Source: Photobacterium damselae (GTDB taxonomy: Bacteria > Pseudomonadota > Gammaproteobacteria > Enterobacterales > Vibrionaceae). Taken from it: 64,000 nt of DNA. The stretch spans positions 1 to 64,000 of the forward strand of contig NZ_PYOG01000016.1 in assembly GCF_003026815.1 (NCBI RefSeq), read 5' to 3'. The notes beneath the pieces are model-generated. The model was not told the origin of the DNA and did no database searches. It worked only from the letters and a program-made list of their open reading frames with translations. The translations under genes and the position numbers were made by a program. Below are positions 26,345 through 35,214 of the stretch, one piece after another. Position 1 is the first letter of the stretch. Each line of letters begins with the position of its first letter.

Positions 26345-27565
26345 TTAAAGAAGATCACAGGCTTTTTTCAGCGCTGCAATAAAGCGTTCAACATCATGTT
26401 CTGTATTATACATAGCTAAAGAAACACGTAATGTGCCACTTAGACCTAAAGCATCAAGCATTGGATGTGCACAGTGATGACCTGCACGAAGCGCGATACC
26501 TTGTTGATCCAGTAGTGTTGCAATATCTTGGTGATGGACACCATCGACAACAAATGAGAAAAGGCTCGCGTTGGGTTGTAAGCCAATAATACGTAGATCT
26601 TCGATCTCTTTAATACCATTGATGGCTTTTTGACGTAATTGCAGCACATACGCTTCAGCGGCTTCTCGATCTAAAGATTGCAACCAAGTAATCGCAGCTG
26701 CAAGGGCTAAGCTGCCTGCAACATTAGGAGTGCCCGCTTCAAATTTACCGGGTAATTGGGCGTAAGTTGTGCCATCAAATGAGACTTTTTCCACCATTTT
26801 GCCGCCACCGTGCCAAGGGGGCATCGCTTCCAGTAGAGCTTGTTTGCCATAAAGAACCCCAATTCCTGCTGGGGCATAAATTTTATGTCCAGAGAACACA
26901 TAAAAATCAGCATCTAATGTCTGAACATCGACAGCTTCATGAGCAATACCCTGAGCCCCATCAATAACCGTAACAGCACCATATTGATGAGCTAATTGAA
27001 TCATCTGCTCAATAGGATTGCGAGTCCCTGTGACATTACTCATATGAGCAACAGCAACGATTTTGGTTTTATGGCTCAGAAGTTGGTTATAAGCATCCAT
27101 ATCTAATGTGCAATCTGAATGCATTGGAATTTTTTTTACGACCGCGCCAGTTTGCTCTGCAATCATCTGCCATGGAACGATATTAGCGTGATGCTCTAAT
27201 TCGCTGACTAAGATTTCATCACCCACTTGTAAATTCTGGCAACCATAGGTTTGCGCAATTAAATTTAGAGCCTCTGTTGCTCCACGAGTCCAGATGATCT
27301 CCTTACTACTTTGGGCATGAAGGAATTGTTGGACCTTTGTTCTTGCTTGTTCAAAGAGTGCCGTAGCATTTGCCGTTAAACTGTGGCTGCCCCGATGCAC
27401 ATTGGCATTATGACCACTGTAATAGCGTGTCAGGGTATCGATAACAACCTGAGGTTTTTGGGCCGTTGCAGCGCTATCTAGATAAACCATAGCGTGCGAA
27501 TTACTGCTGTCATTAAGAGCAGGAAATTGAGCAACAATAGCGTCGACATTAAATTGAGAGGTCAT
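26345..27565 (-). CDS. csdA: cysteine desulfurase CsdA
   Basis: PLP enzyme of the SufS/CsdA group; removes sulfur from cysteine to give alanine and an enzyme persulfide. It has 406 residues. The PLP lysine is in FSGHKIYAPAGIGVLYG (about residue 227) and the catalytic cysteine in RAGHHCAHPMLDALG (about residue 364). It is the first gene of csdA-csdE. The region upstream holds the GcvB RNA, transcribed the same way, and its terminator. Confidence 0.93.
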   Translation of the reverse strand: MTSQFNVDAIVAQFPALNDSSNSHAMVYLDSAATAQKPQVVIDTLTRYYSGHNANVHRGSHSLTANATALFEQARTKVQQFLHAQSSKEIIWTRGATEALNLIAQTYGCQNLQVGDEILVSELEHHANIVPWQMIAEQTGAVVKKIPMHSDCTLDMDAYNQLLSHKTKIVAVAHMSNVTGTRNPIEQMIQLAHQYGAVTVIDGAQGIAHEAVDVQTLDADFYVFSGHKIYAPAGIGVLYGKQALLEAMPPWHGGGKMVEKVSFDGTTYAQLPGKFEAGTPNVAGSLALAAAITWLQSLDREAAEAYVLQLRQKAINGIKEIEDLRIIGLQPNASLFSFVVDGVHHQDIATLLDQQGIALRAGHHCAHPMLDALGLSGTLRVSLAMYNTEHDVERFIAALKKACDLL

Positions 27566-27649
27566 GGCAGATACTGTTAAAAAGGAACGGTGTTATTGGG
27601 TATATCTGCTATGTTACCAAAGAACGCGAATATTTTCTGGCTCAGAGAT

Positions 27650-27681
27650 AAAAAAATAGCACTGCGTTGGGGCGCAGTGCT
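27650..27681 (-). terminator. GcvB terminator
   Basis: AGCACTGCG (27658-27666) / CGCAGTGCT (27673-27681) with seven A's on plus (T's in the RNA). Confidence 0.92.
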
Positions 27682-27843
27682 AACAATAGAAACTTTGACA
27701 GACAGGTCAAAAATACAGGAAGTAAATCGGTAGAATCATCTACCAGTCCGACAGGGTTCGGACAATATGCAAACACAACATCGCAGCGTAGGCTTATGGG
27801 ATTCCAAATTGAAATCATCGAGACACATTAGCCTGCGTTGCGT
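27650..27843 (-). ncRNA. gcvB: GcvB small regulatory RNA
   Basis: Hfq-dependent sRNA that represses many amino-acid and peptide transport mRNAs, activated by GcvA. It is divergent from gcvA, as in E. coli. On the minus strand the RNA has a 5' hairpin (27837 region pairing with 27781-27797), the GcvB R1 G/U-rich core CGATGTTGTGTTTGC (at 27767-27785), ACTTCCTGTA, and CCTGTCTGTC, all as in enterobacterial GcvB. It ends with an AGCACTGCG/CGCAGTGCT terminator plus T-run. The 5' end is inferred from the promoter. Confidence 0.9.
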
Positions 27844-27848
27844 GTCGA

Positions 27849-27877
27849 ATCATAGGTTTTCTGTGGCACTTGAACAA
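27849..27877 (-). promoter_or_regulatory. sigma-70 promoter of gcvB
   Basis: On the minus strand: -35 TTGTTC (27872-27877), 17-bp spacer, -10 TATGAT (27849-27854). Transcription should start near 27842, matching the GcvB hairpin. GcvA probably binds between here and its own gene. Confidence 0.75.
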
Positions 27878-27936
27878 TGGACAATTTATAATGTTCACCA
27901 TAAAAAAAACTAATGTATAAATAAGTTTGAATAAGT

Positions 27937-28848
27937 ATGTCTAGACGTTTACCACCATTGAATTCATTAAAAGTTTTTGAGGCGGCTGCTCGCCACTTAA
28001 GCTTTACTCGCGCGGCAGAAGAACTTTTTGTGACGCAAGCCGCAGTTAGCCATCAAATCAAAGCATTAGAGGAATTTCTAGGGCTTAAATTATTCCGCCG
28101 CCGCAACCGTTCTCTTTTGCTAACAGAAGAAGGGCAGAGTTATTTTCTCGACATTAAGGACATTTTTTCATCTATTGCTGATGCGACAGACAAAGTATTA
28201 GAGCGCGGAGCTAAAGGGGCATTAACCATTAGTTTACCACCAAGCTTTGCCATTCAATGGCTGGTGCCGCGCTTAATTGATTTTAATGAGCAACATCCCG
28301 ACATAGATGTGCGCATTAAAGCGGTAGATTTGGACGAAGGTTCTCTTACCGATGATGTCGATGTTGCTATTTATTATGGCCGTGGTAACTGGTCAGGTCT
28401 GCGCGCGGATAAATTATACCAAGAGTTTATGATGCCTCTTTGTTCACCAATGGTGCTAACAGGACCTAAGCCGCTACGAACATTAGACGATCTTAAAAAT
28501 CATACGCTATTGCACGATACTTCTCGTAAAGAGTGGAAAAACTATGTTCGTCAGTACGATATTAAAGGCGTTAATGTTAACCAGGGACCTATTTTTAGCC
28601 ATTCAACTATGGTGTTACAGGCTGCAGCACATGGGCAGGGTATCGCATTAGGAAACAATGTGTTAGCTCAGCCAGAATTAGAAGCAGGACGACTTGTTTG
28701 CCCATTTGATGAGGTCTTAATGAGTAAAAATGCTTTCTATTTAGTATGCCAAGAAAAACAAGCCGATAGTGGACGTATTCAAGCATTTCGAGATTGGGTA
28801 TTAGCAAAAGCTCGCAGTGAGCAAGAGGATATGCCTGATGTCGAGTGA
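27937..28848 (+). CDS. gcvA: glycine cleavage system transcriptional regulator GcvA
   Basis: LysR-type regulator of the glycine cleavage operon and gcvB; 303 residues. SRRLPPLNSLKVFEAAARHLSF and FVTQAAVSHQIKALEEFLG form the N-terminal HTH. It is next to gcvB in the order csdA-gcvB-gcvA-(hydrolase)-ygdD-rlmM, matching E. coli apart from the extra hydrolase. The 3' end overlaps the hydrolase start. Confidence 0.94.
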   Translation: MSRRLPPLNSLKVFEAAARHLSFTRAAEELFVTQAAVSHQIKALEEFLGLKLFRRRNRSLLLTEEGQSYFLDIKDIFSSIADATDKVLERGAKGALTISLPPSFAIQWLVPRLIDFNEQHPDIDVRIKAVDLDEGSLTDDVDVAIYYGRGNWSGLRADKLYQEFMMPLCSPMVLTGPKPLRTLDDLKNHTLLHDTSRKEWKNYVRQYDIKGVNVNQGPIFSHSTMVLQAAAHGQGIALGNNVLAQPELEAGRLVCPFDEVLMSKNAFYLVCQEKQADSGRIQAFRDWVLAKARSEQEDMPDVE

Positions 28849-29536
28849 GTATCTAATCTGTGGTCCTGAAAGCTCTGATGCTGTTGCAACCTTCTTATTT
28901 GCTCATGGTGCCGGAGCTGGTATGGACCATGAGTTTATGACTGAGATGGCCGTAGAACTTGCTAAATACCGTATTCAGGTTATTCGCTTTAATTTTCCTT
29001 ACATGGTGAAGCGGGCTGAAGATGGTAAAAAGCGCCCACCAGATCGTCAGCCTAAACTTTTACATGATTTTAAGCAGCACATTGACGCTGTTGATAATGG
29101 CAAGTTAGTGATTGGCGGTAAATCCATGGGAGGGCGAATGGCAAGCTTGATGGTAACCGATACAGCAACACAAGCTGCAAATATTGCTAACTGCTGTGAC
29201 ATTGTTAAAGGTGTCGCTTGTCTTGGATTTCCGTTTCATCCACCCGGCAAGCCTGATAACTTTCGCGGTGACCATTTTGCCAATATGCAAACACCTACTC
29301 TGATTTTACAAGGTGAGCGCGATACGTTTGGGACGCGCACTGAAGTGGAAGCGATGGTTTTCTCTTCACATGTGAGCATTCAATATTTGCCCGATGGTGA
29401 TCACAGCTTTAAGCCAAGAAAAGCATCTGGATATACGTTGCAACAAAATATGGCTCAAGCAGCTAATGGATTAGCTCAGTTTATATATCAATGTGTTGGT
29501 GCGTGTTGGAATCCCCTGCAAAATGAGGAGCAATAA
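28838..29536 (+). CDS. alpha/beta-hydrolase family protein
   Basis: A 232-residue alpha/beta-hydrolase of the Tex30/KANL3-like type. AHGAGAGMDHEFM near residue 23 forms the oxyanion region; GGKSMGGRMAS near residue 95 is the nucleophile elbow with Ser in GKSMGG; the likely acid is in QGERDTFG, and the His in DGDHSF. The substrate is unknown. The ATG at 28838 overlaps gcvA by 11 bp; an earlier in-frame start at 28817 is less likely. It is cotranscribed with gcvA and followed by ygdD after 4 bp. Confidence 0.82.
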   Translation: MSSEYLICGPESSDAVATFLFAHGAGAGMDHEFMTEMAVELAKYRIQVIRFNFPYMVKRAEDGKKRPPDRQPKLLHDFKQHIDAVDNGKLVIGGKSMGGRMASLMVTDTATQAANIANCCDIVKGVACLGFPFHPPGKPDNFRGDHFANMQTPTLILQGERDTFGTRTEVEAMVFSSHVSIQYLPDGDHSFKPRKASGYTLQQNMAQAANGLAQFIYQCVGACWNPLQNEEQ

Positions 29537-29540
29537 TAAG

Positions 29541-29945
29541 ATGTCAGATTTTACGGTATCATCATCTTCATCTTATACTCGGGCGATTTTACTCTTTGCC
29601 ACAATCAGTGGCGCGGTGACTGTGGCTTTAGGTGCTTTTGCAGCCCACGGATTGAGCAATCATTTGTCGCCATATTTACTCGATGTTTTTAAGACTGGAG
29701 TGCAATATCAGGCTTGGCATACGCTTGCTTTACTTGGATGTGGATTATGGGCACGATTTTTTCCTGTAAAACAGGTATTATACGCGGCCCTGTTATTTGC
29801 ACTTGGTATTGTACTCTTTAGTGGCAGTCTTTATGCCCTTGCTTTAACAGGTGTTAAGTGGTTTGGCCCCATCACTCCGATGGGGGGAATATGTTTTATT
29901 ATTGGCTGGGTAGTCCTTGCTGTGGCTGCTTGGCGTTCTGCTTGA
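29541..29945 (+). CDS. ygdD: DUF423 membrane protein YgdD
   Basis: A 134-residue inner-membrane protein with four hydrophobic helices, of the DUF423/YgdD family; the family motif LGAFAAHGLSNHLSPYLLDVFKTGVQYQAWH is split between helices 1 and 2. Its function is unknown. The ATG at 29541 has GAGGAG about 12 nt upstream. It lies between the hydrolase and rlmM, 9 bp before the latter. Confidence 0.9.
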   Translation: MSDFTVSSSSSYTRAILLFATISGAVTVALGAFAAHGLSNHLSPYLLDVFKTGVQYQAWHTLALLGCGLWARFFPVKQVLYAALLFALGIVLFSGSLYALALTGVKWFGPITPMGGICFIIGWVVLAVAAWRSA

Positions 29946-29954
29946 GGGTTCAAC

Positions 29955-31043
29955 GTGAATCAAGTTCTATTGTACTGTCGTCCAGGCTTTGAAAAAGAAT
30001 GTGCCGGTGAAGTTCAAGACAAAGCGAATAAACTGGAGTTGTATGGTTTCCCTCGGGTAAAAAACAATACCGGCTATGTAGTTTTTGAATTTTATCAGCA
30101 AGGTGATGGCGATAAGTTTATCCAGCTTCAACCGTTTGCTGAGTTGATCTTTGCTCGTCAAATGATTGCAGTTTCACCATTGTTGGCTGATCTTCCTGCC
30201 GATGATCGTATTAGTCCTATTTTGTCTGCAATCAGCGAAGATTTTCCTCGTTGTGGCGATATCCGCATCGAGACACCAGATACTAATGATGCAAAAGAGC
30301 TATCAAAGTTCTGTCGTAAGTTTACTGTGCCATTGCGTGCGGCTCTGCGAAAAGCAGATGTTCTATACACGAAAGATAATCCGAAGAAGCCAGTACTGCA
30401 TGTTTGTTTTATTGCGCCTGGTTGTTGTTATGTTGGTTACTCATACTCAAACAATAACTCGCCATTCTTTATGGGGATCCCTCGTCTTAAGTTCCCAGCA
30501 GATGCGCCAAGCCGTTCAACACTAAAACTGGAAGAGGCATTTCATGTCTTTATTCCTCGTGAAGAGTGGGATGAGCGTCTAGCTCCTGGTATGTGGGGGG
30601 TTGACTTAGGTGCATGTCCAGGTGGTTGGACTTATCAGTTAGTGAAGCGTTCAATGTTCGTTCACTCAATTGATAATGGCCAGATGGCTCAAAGCCTAAT
30701 GGATACCGGACAAGTTCGTCACCATGAAGTCGATGGCTTTAAGTTTGAGCCACCACGTAAAAACGTGACTTGGATTGTTTGTGACATGGTAGAAAAACCA
30801 GCTCGTGTTGCGCATTTGATGGGTGAGTGGATCTGTAAAGGTTGGGCGCGTGAAGCGATCTTTAACCTAAAACTGCCAATGAAAGGCCGTTATGATGAAG
30901 TGCTGCAAGACATTGAAAATCTAAAGCTATTTTTAATTAAAAACGGCGTGAAGTTTTCACTACAGGCTAAGCACTTATATCATGACCGTGAAGAGATTAC
31001 GGTTCATCTTCGTTGTTTAGATAACCGTCTGCACATCAACTAA
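29955..31043 (+). CDS. rlmM: 23S rRNA (cytidine2498-2'-O)-methyltransferase
   Basis: SAM-dependent enzyme that methylates C2498 of 23S rRNA; 362 residues. The N-terminal THUMP-like region is followed by the catalytic domain with [16 protein letters not shown] (about residue 215). The conserved KDKE-type residues include the lysine in LKLPMKGRY. The start is GTG at 29955, with GAGGG upstream. It is the last gene of the gcvA-hydrolase-ygdD-rlmM unit and is convergent with xni. Confidence 0.94.
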   Translation: MNQVLLYCRPGFEKECAGEVQDKANKLELYGFPRVKNNTGYVVFEFYQQGDGDKFIQLQPFAELIFARQMIAVSPLLADLPADDRISPILSAISEDFPRCGDIRIETPDTNDAKELSKFCRKFTVPLRAALRKADVLYTKDNPKKPVLHVCFIAPGCCYVGYSYSNNNSPFFMGIPRLKFPADAPSRSTLKLEEAFHVFIPREEWDERLAPGMWGVDLGACPGGWTYQLVKRSMFVHSIDNGQMAQSLMDTGQVRHHEVDGFKFEPPRKNVTWIVCDMVEKPARVAHLMGEWICKGWAREAIFNLKLPMKGRYDEVLQDIENLKLFLIKNGVKFSLQAKHLYHDREEITVHLRCLDNRLHIN

Positions 31044-31058
31044 GATAATCATTGTAAA

Positions 31059-31092
31059 AATGCCACTTATCAGACGATAGTGGCATTTTTTA
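31059..31092. terminator. bidirectional terminator between rlmM and xni
   Basis: AATGCCACT (31059-31067) / AGTGGCATT (31079-31087), preceded by A's and followed by TTTTTAT. Confidence 0.88.
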
Positions 31093-31099
31093 TAAGGGG

Positions 31100-31876
31100 T
31101 TATTCTGTGGATGAAGTGTAACGGATATCTTGTAAATTAAAGCCTAACTCTAGATCTGTTTTTAAGCTGGCAACCTGTTTACAAGCTCGGGCCAAATCTT
31201 CATTACCTAGGATTTTTTTCTGCCATTTTTCAGCCAAATCATCGGCAGATAGAACCGACTCTAAATCACCATATTGAGAAAGTAGTTCAACCGCAGCTTT
31301 CGGGCCAATTCCTGGAATCCCCGGTATTTTGCTCGAACTTATTCCCGCTAAGCCCCAGTAATCAGGTAATTGCTCTGGTTTTACACCGTACTCTTGTTCA
31401 ATAAAAGGACTATCTAGCCAACGCTCTTGAAAGTAGTCACGAATGCGTAAGGTTGGCTGCAGCAGTTGGCAGTATCCTTTGTCGGTTGAGATAATCGTCA
31501 CTTGTTCATTATGAGAGGCGACTTTAATCGCTAAAGTTGCGACTAAATCATCTGCTTCATCACCGCTGGATAATAGAGAGTCTATTCCCATTGCCATAAA
31601 CGCGTCTTGGATCTTATCCATACCTTGAGCAAGCTCTTCTGGCATAGGTTTTCGACCTTCTTTGTATTTTGGCAATAACTCAGCTCGCCAGCCACGATCT
31701 TCTCCGTTGTGATCAAAGACAGCAACAATGTGAGTTGGCTGTGACATCGCAATGATCTTCGTTAGTGCCTGACAACACACTTGAGCGGTATTTTCCACGT
31801 TTGGTTCGCCATGTTGGGCGGCGTGGACTCGGCGAATTAGATTTAGTGCGTCAATCACAACAAGATGAATAGCCAT
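31100..31876 (-). CDS. xni: flap endonuclease Xni (exonuclease IX)
   Basis: A 258-residue 5'-3' nuclease/flap endonuclease related to the N-terminal domain of DNA polymerase I. VIDALNLIRRVHAA, FDHNGEDRGWRAELLPKYKEGRKP and SGDEADDLVATLA are acidic metal-binding motifs; GIPGIGPKAAVELLSQYG is the helix-hairpin-helix. Its only partner here is ppnN upstream, as in E. coli. No defect is seen. Confidence 0.93.
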   Translation of the reverse strand: MAIHLVVIDALNLIRRVHAAQHGEPNVENTAQVCCQALTKIIAMSQPTHIVAVFDHNGEDRGWRAELLPKYKEGRKPMPEELAQGMDKIQDAFMAMGIDSLLSSGDEADDLVATLAIKVASHNEQVTIISTDKGYCQLLQPTLRIRDYFQERWLDSPFIEQEYGVKPEQLPDYWGLAGISSSKIPGIPGIGPKAAVELLSQYGDLESVLSADDLAEKWQKKILGNEDLARACKQVASLKTDLELGFNLQDIRYTSSTE

Positions 31877-31897
31877 AAATAATCACTTTGGTTCAAA

Positions 31898-31924
31898 AAA
31901 ATAAGGAGCGCAATGGCTCCTTAT
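31898..31924 (-). terminator. terminator of ppnN
   Basis: ATAAGGAG (31901-31908) / CTCCTTAT (31917-31924), with a T-run on the minus strand just beyond 31901. Confidence 0.85.
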
Positions 31925-31947
31925 TGTACTGATAATCGTGTGAAGTG

Positions 31948-33324
31948 CTAGTGAGCTGTAGGTTCGCTTTCTGTGATGATCTCATAGCAGGGTTCGTATT
32001 TAGAACCGGGCAGTTTCATTCGTTGCTGATCGACAAAGCTTTGCAGTAGTTTATCCATTCGTTTCATTAGTGAAGCTTCGCCATTGATTTGAAACTTACC
32101 GTATTTTTCTATTGCTTGAATGCCTTCTTCTTTAACATTACCCGCCACGATACCAGAGAAAGCACGACGTAAATTAGCGGCTAATTGCTCTGGCTTTTGG
32201 TTGGTATGAAGATCCAAACTGGCCATTGCTTCATGCGTTGGTTCAAATGGGTGCTGAAAATCAGATGGAATATTCAAAGACCAGTTAAAGCAATAAGCAT
32301 CTTCTTTTTCTTGGCGATGTGCTTTAATTTTTGGCATGGCTTTTTTCATTACTTTGGCAACAGCGGCAGGATCATCAATGATAATCTGATAATGTTTTGT
32401 TGCCGCTTCACCCAGAGTATCGCGAATGAATGAATCTAAGGTTCTAAAATACTCTTCACTCTCTTTTGGTCCAGTTAATACGACAGGCATTGGTTGGTCA
32501 GCATTACTTGGATCCATTAAAATTCCAAGAATATATAAAAACTCTTCCGCAGTTCCTGCCCCTCCCGGGAAGATCACAATCCCATCTCCCAGGCGAATAA
32601 AGGCTTCAAGCCGCTTTTCAATATCAGGCATGATAACTAATTCATTTACAATGGGATTTGGTGGCTCTGCTGCAATAATGGATGGTTCGGTTAACCCAAT
32701 AAATCGACTGCTTGGATAGCGTTGCTTCGCATGGCCAATAGCGGCTCCTTTCATCGGACCTTCCATCGCGCCTGGCCCACAACCCGTACAGACATTCAGC
32801 TCGCGAAGCCCTAATTCGTTACCTACTTCGCGAGTATATTGGTATTCGATTGGGTTTATGGAATGCCCGCCCCAGCACACCACAATATTGGGATCTTCCC
32901 CTGCGTGCAGCGCTTTGGCATTGCGTAAAATACTAAAGACAAAGTTTGTGATATGAGTGCTACTGGTAAGATTGAGCTCTTTATGAAGCTCTAGATGCAT
33001 ATTAACGTAAACAATATCTCGTAATACCGAAAACATATGTTCTTGGATACCACGGATCAGTTTTTTATCGACAAAAGCGTGCTCGGGTGGGTTAACTAAC
33101 TCCAGTTTAATACCCCGTTCACGGCGTTGAACATTAATATCAAATGTCTTGTATTGCTCAAGTAGTTCCTTTGAGCTGTCGGTATGACTTCCTGAATTTA
33201 ATACCGCAAGTGAGCAGTTACGGTATAAGCGATAGAGATCGCTAGAAGCAGTCGCTTTAAGACGATCAACTTCCAATTGAGAGAGCAAAGCCATAGTTCC
33301 AACAGGACTAATGTGTGTAATCAT
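31948..33324 (-). CDS. ppnN: pyrimidine/purine 5'-nucleotide nucleosidase PpnN
   Basis: Homologue of E. coli YgdH/PpnN, a (p)ppGpp-binding nucleosidase that releases bases from nucleotides. It has 458 residues and near-full-length match from [22 protein letters not shown]. The lysine-decarboxylase-like Rossmann fold (LOG family) has [13 protein letters not shown] near residue 258, with [16 protein letters not shown] (about residue 180). It sits upstream of xni, with a terminator between. Confidence 0.94.
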   Translation of the reverse strand: MITHISPVGTMALLSQLEVDRLKATASSDLYRLYRNCSLAVLNSGSHTDSSKELLEQYKTFDINVQRRERGIKLELVNPPEHAFVDKKLIRGIQEHMFSVLRDIVYVNMHLELHKELNLTSSTHITNFVFSILRNAKALHAGEDPNIVVCWGGHSINPIEYQYTREVGNELGLRELNVCTGCGPGAMEGPMKGAAIGHAKQRYPSSRFIGLTEPSIIAAEPPNPIVNELVIMPDIEKRLEAFIRLGDGIVIFPGGAGTAEEFLYILGILMDPSNADQPMPVVLTGPKESEEYFRTLDSFIRDTLGEAATKHYQIIIDDPAAVAKVMKKAMPKIKAHRQEKEDAYCFNWSLNIPSDFQHPFEPTHEAMASLDLHTNQKPEQLAANLRRAFSGIVAGNVKEEGIQAIEKYGKFQINGEASLMKRMDKLLQSFVDQQRMKLPGSKYEPCYEIITESEPTAH

Positions 33325-33514
33325 ACAACCTCTCTTAATCCCAATCTGATGTGTTTTGTTGGTGCTAACTCTTCATTATTGTTGATGTTTTAGCCCAATA
33401 GGTTGATTGGGATGGTTATTTCACCATACACAGAGTTGAGTTGTTTTACCAGTATCAAATAAAGTGAGATCGCCAGATTAAGCGAGAAAGATGACGTTAC
33501 TGGCAGTTTTTTAC

Positions 33515-35065
33515 TTAGAGCCAAGTAAGCGCAGTAGAGGCATCACTGCTGTGTTGTATAACCGTCAGTTTGAGTTGTTGTAATAACTCATCAGGAGAGT
33601 ATTGTGCTGAAATAACACTAGCACATGCCGTAGTTGTAATTGTGACCCCTTGTTGGCGAAAACGAAATGGTAGATTTTGAGTGTTACTCTGAATCTGCTC
33701 CAAAATCTTATGTGCTTGGTCTTTTGTAGTATCGGGTAAAATAATCACAAACTCATCGCCCTGTGAACGAGCAATAAAATCGGTTGATTGCAAATGGCTA
33801 CTTAATGATTTTGCAATAATTTTTAGAGCCTTATCACCCGCACCATAACCATATAGTTCATTGATTTTTTTAAATCGATTAAGATCAATGATGGCCACTA
33901 CTGTCGTATTTTTATAGCGAATCCAACGTTGAAACTCTTGCTCTAGTCGGTGGCGCAGTGCTGCTTGGTTATGCAGTTGAGTGAGCGGGTCAAGATAAAG
34001 GCGTTGCTCTTCATCTTCAAGCTGTTGGTGATAGGTTTCGGTTTGATCGAGTACCAGTTGTAGCTTATTACCGCTGTAATTGAGTTGCTCAATGATCGTT
34101 TGTTCTCGCTTTTCGAGCGCTTGATTACGTTCCGTTAAGATTTTTAACTCTTGAACTAATTGTTCAAATACAGGCCTTAAGGTCTCTAAATTTTGCTGTT
34201 GTAAGTTGTTTGTTAGTGTTGTCGTGATATCGCTTAGCTCAACATTAACCGTTTGACGTTGTTGATGAAGATAATGAAATTGTTCATGGCTATGCTGAGT
34301 ATTTTTTTGTGCCGCAGCCAGATCTCCATGCAGTTGATTTATAAAGTGCTGTGATTGTTTGCGTTGTTGTTTGTTATGTTTGAGCTCCATCTGTAGGACA
34401 GTAAGAGCCATTTCAATTAGCTTATCAGGTTCAACATCTTGCAATAATTGATGCTGGATCGTTTGCAATTGTTGAAATGTTTCTCCTGATACATCGACTT
34501 CGGTTGTCAGCTGCATTAGTTCTGCAGATAGCTGTTGCAACTGTTGGCAATAGCTTACAGACAGTTCACTATTTTGCTTTGTGGTCGCTTTTAGCGTCAA
34601 TGCTCGTTGATAAAGCGCAAGGAGCTGAGAAACATGTAAACGTAAACCATGTCTATCCTGAGTCGATTGCTGCATTAACTCAAGGACATCACGTTTAAGA
34701 GGTGCTGGTAGTCCGCCAAATCGGGTGAGTGCTTCACCACTGTGTTGAAACTGTTGTTGTAGTTGGTGTGATGATTTTTTATTTTTTTCGGCTTGAAGTA
34801 TAACTAAGCGTTCGATAATTGCGAGGCGAGGGATAAGCTGGGTTATCTCTTTGGGCTGTTCAAGTTCGGCTTTTAGCTCTAATAGTTTGCGATCTAATTC
34901 GCTATCAAGGCCAATACAAACTGCAATAAGACGTGAAATCAGGCGTTTTAGGATCGTCAACTCACGACGAGATTTAAAGGTTTGATCTCGATAGTTTAGC
35001 TGAGCCTGATCTAAGCGTTGTTTCAGTTCACTGATTTCTGAAGCAACATTGAGCAAGTTAGTCAC
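33515..35065 (-). CDS. GGDEF-domain protein with QGDEF signature
   Basis: A 516-residue protein: a long glutamine-rich helical or coiled-coil region (about 1-345) and a C-terminal GGDEF domain. The domain has LYLDPLTQLHNQ and DLNRFKKINELYGYGAGDKAL (guanine and metal contacts), but the active-site loop reads RSQGDEFVIIL, so the first Gly of GGDEF is Gln. Other residues look intact. No transmembrane segment is seen, so it is probably cytoplasmic. It may make c-di-GMP or be a degenerate binder. Its neighbour upstream is a TPR protein with a decayed GGDEF domain. Confidence 0.82.
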   Translation of the reverse strand: MTNLLNVASEISELKQRLDQAQLNYRDQTFKSRRELTILKRLISRLIAVCIGLDSELDRKLLELKAELEQPKEITQLIPRLAIIERLVILQAEKNKKSSHQLQQQFQHSGEALTRFGGLPAPLKRDVLELMQQSTQDRHGLRLHVSQLLALYQRALTLKATTKQNSELSVSYCQQLQQLSAELMQLTTEVDVSGETFQQLQTIQHQLLQDVEPDKLIEMALTVLQMELKHNKQQRKQSQHFINQLHGDLAAAQKNTQHSHEQFHYLHQQRQTVNVELSDITTTLTNNLQQQNLETLRPVFEQLVQELKILTERNQALEKREQTIIEQLNYSGNKLQLVLDQTETYHQQLEDEEQRLYLDPLTQLHNQAALRHRLEQEFQRWIRYKNTTVVAIIDLNRFKKINELYGYGAGDKALKIIAKSLSSHLQSTDFIARSQGDEFVIILPDTTKDQAHKILEQIQSNTQNLPFRFRQQGVTITTTACASVISAQYSPDELLQQLKLTVIQHSSDASTALTWL

Positions 35066-35214
35066 GTCGTTATTATACCTGATCTTTAAAATAAGCCTTT
35101 AAAAATATAGGCTTAGTTAAAAAATAGCAATAAAAAGCAAGTTGCATAATATGTAGCGCTAAAAAAGTTTCTTGATTATATATCGTCACCAACCGATATA
35201 ACTCGAAGGTTTTA

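Noticed and set aside
30166-30525. 119-codon plus-strand frame inside rlmM
   Set aside because: Out-of-frame shadow of a well-supported gene.
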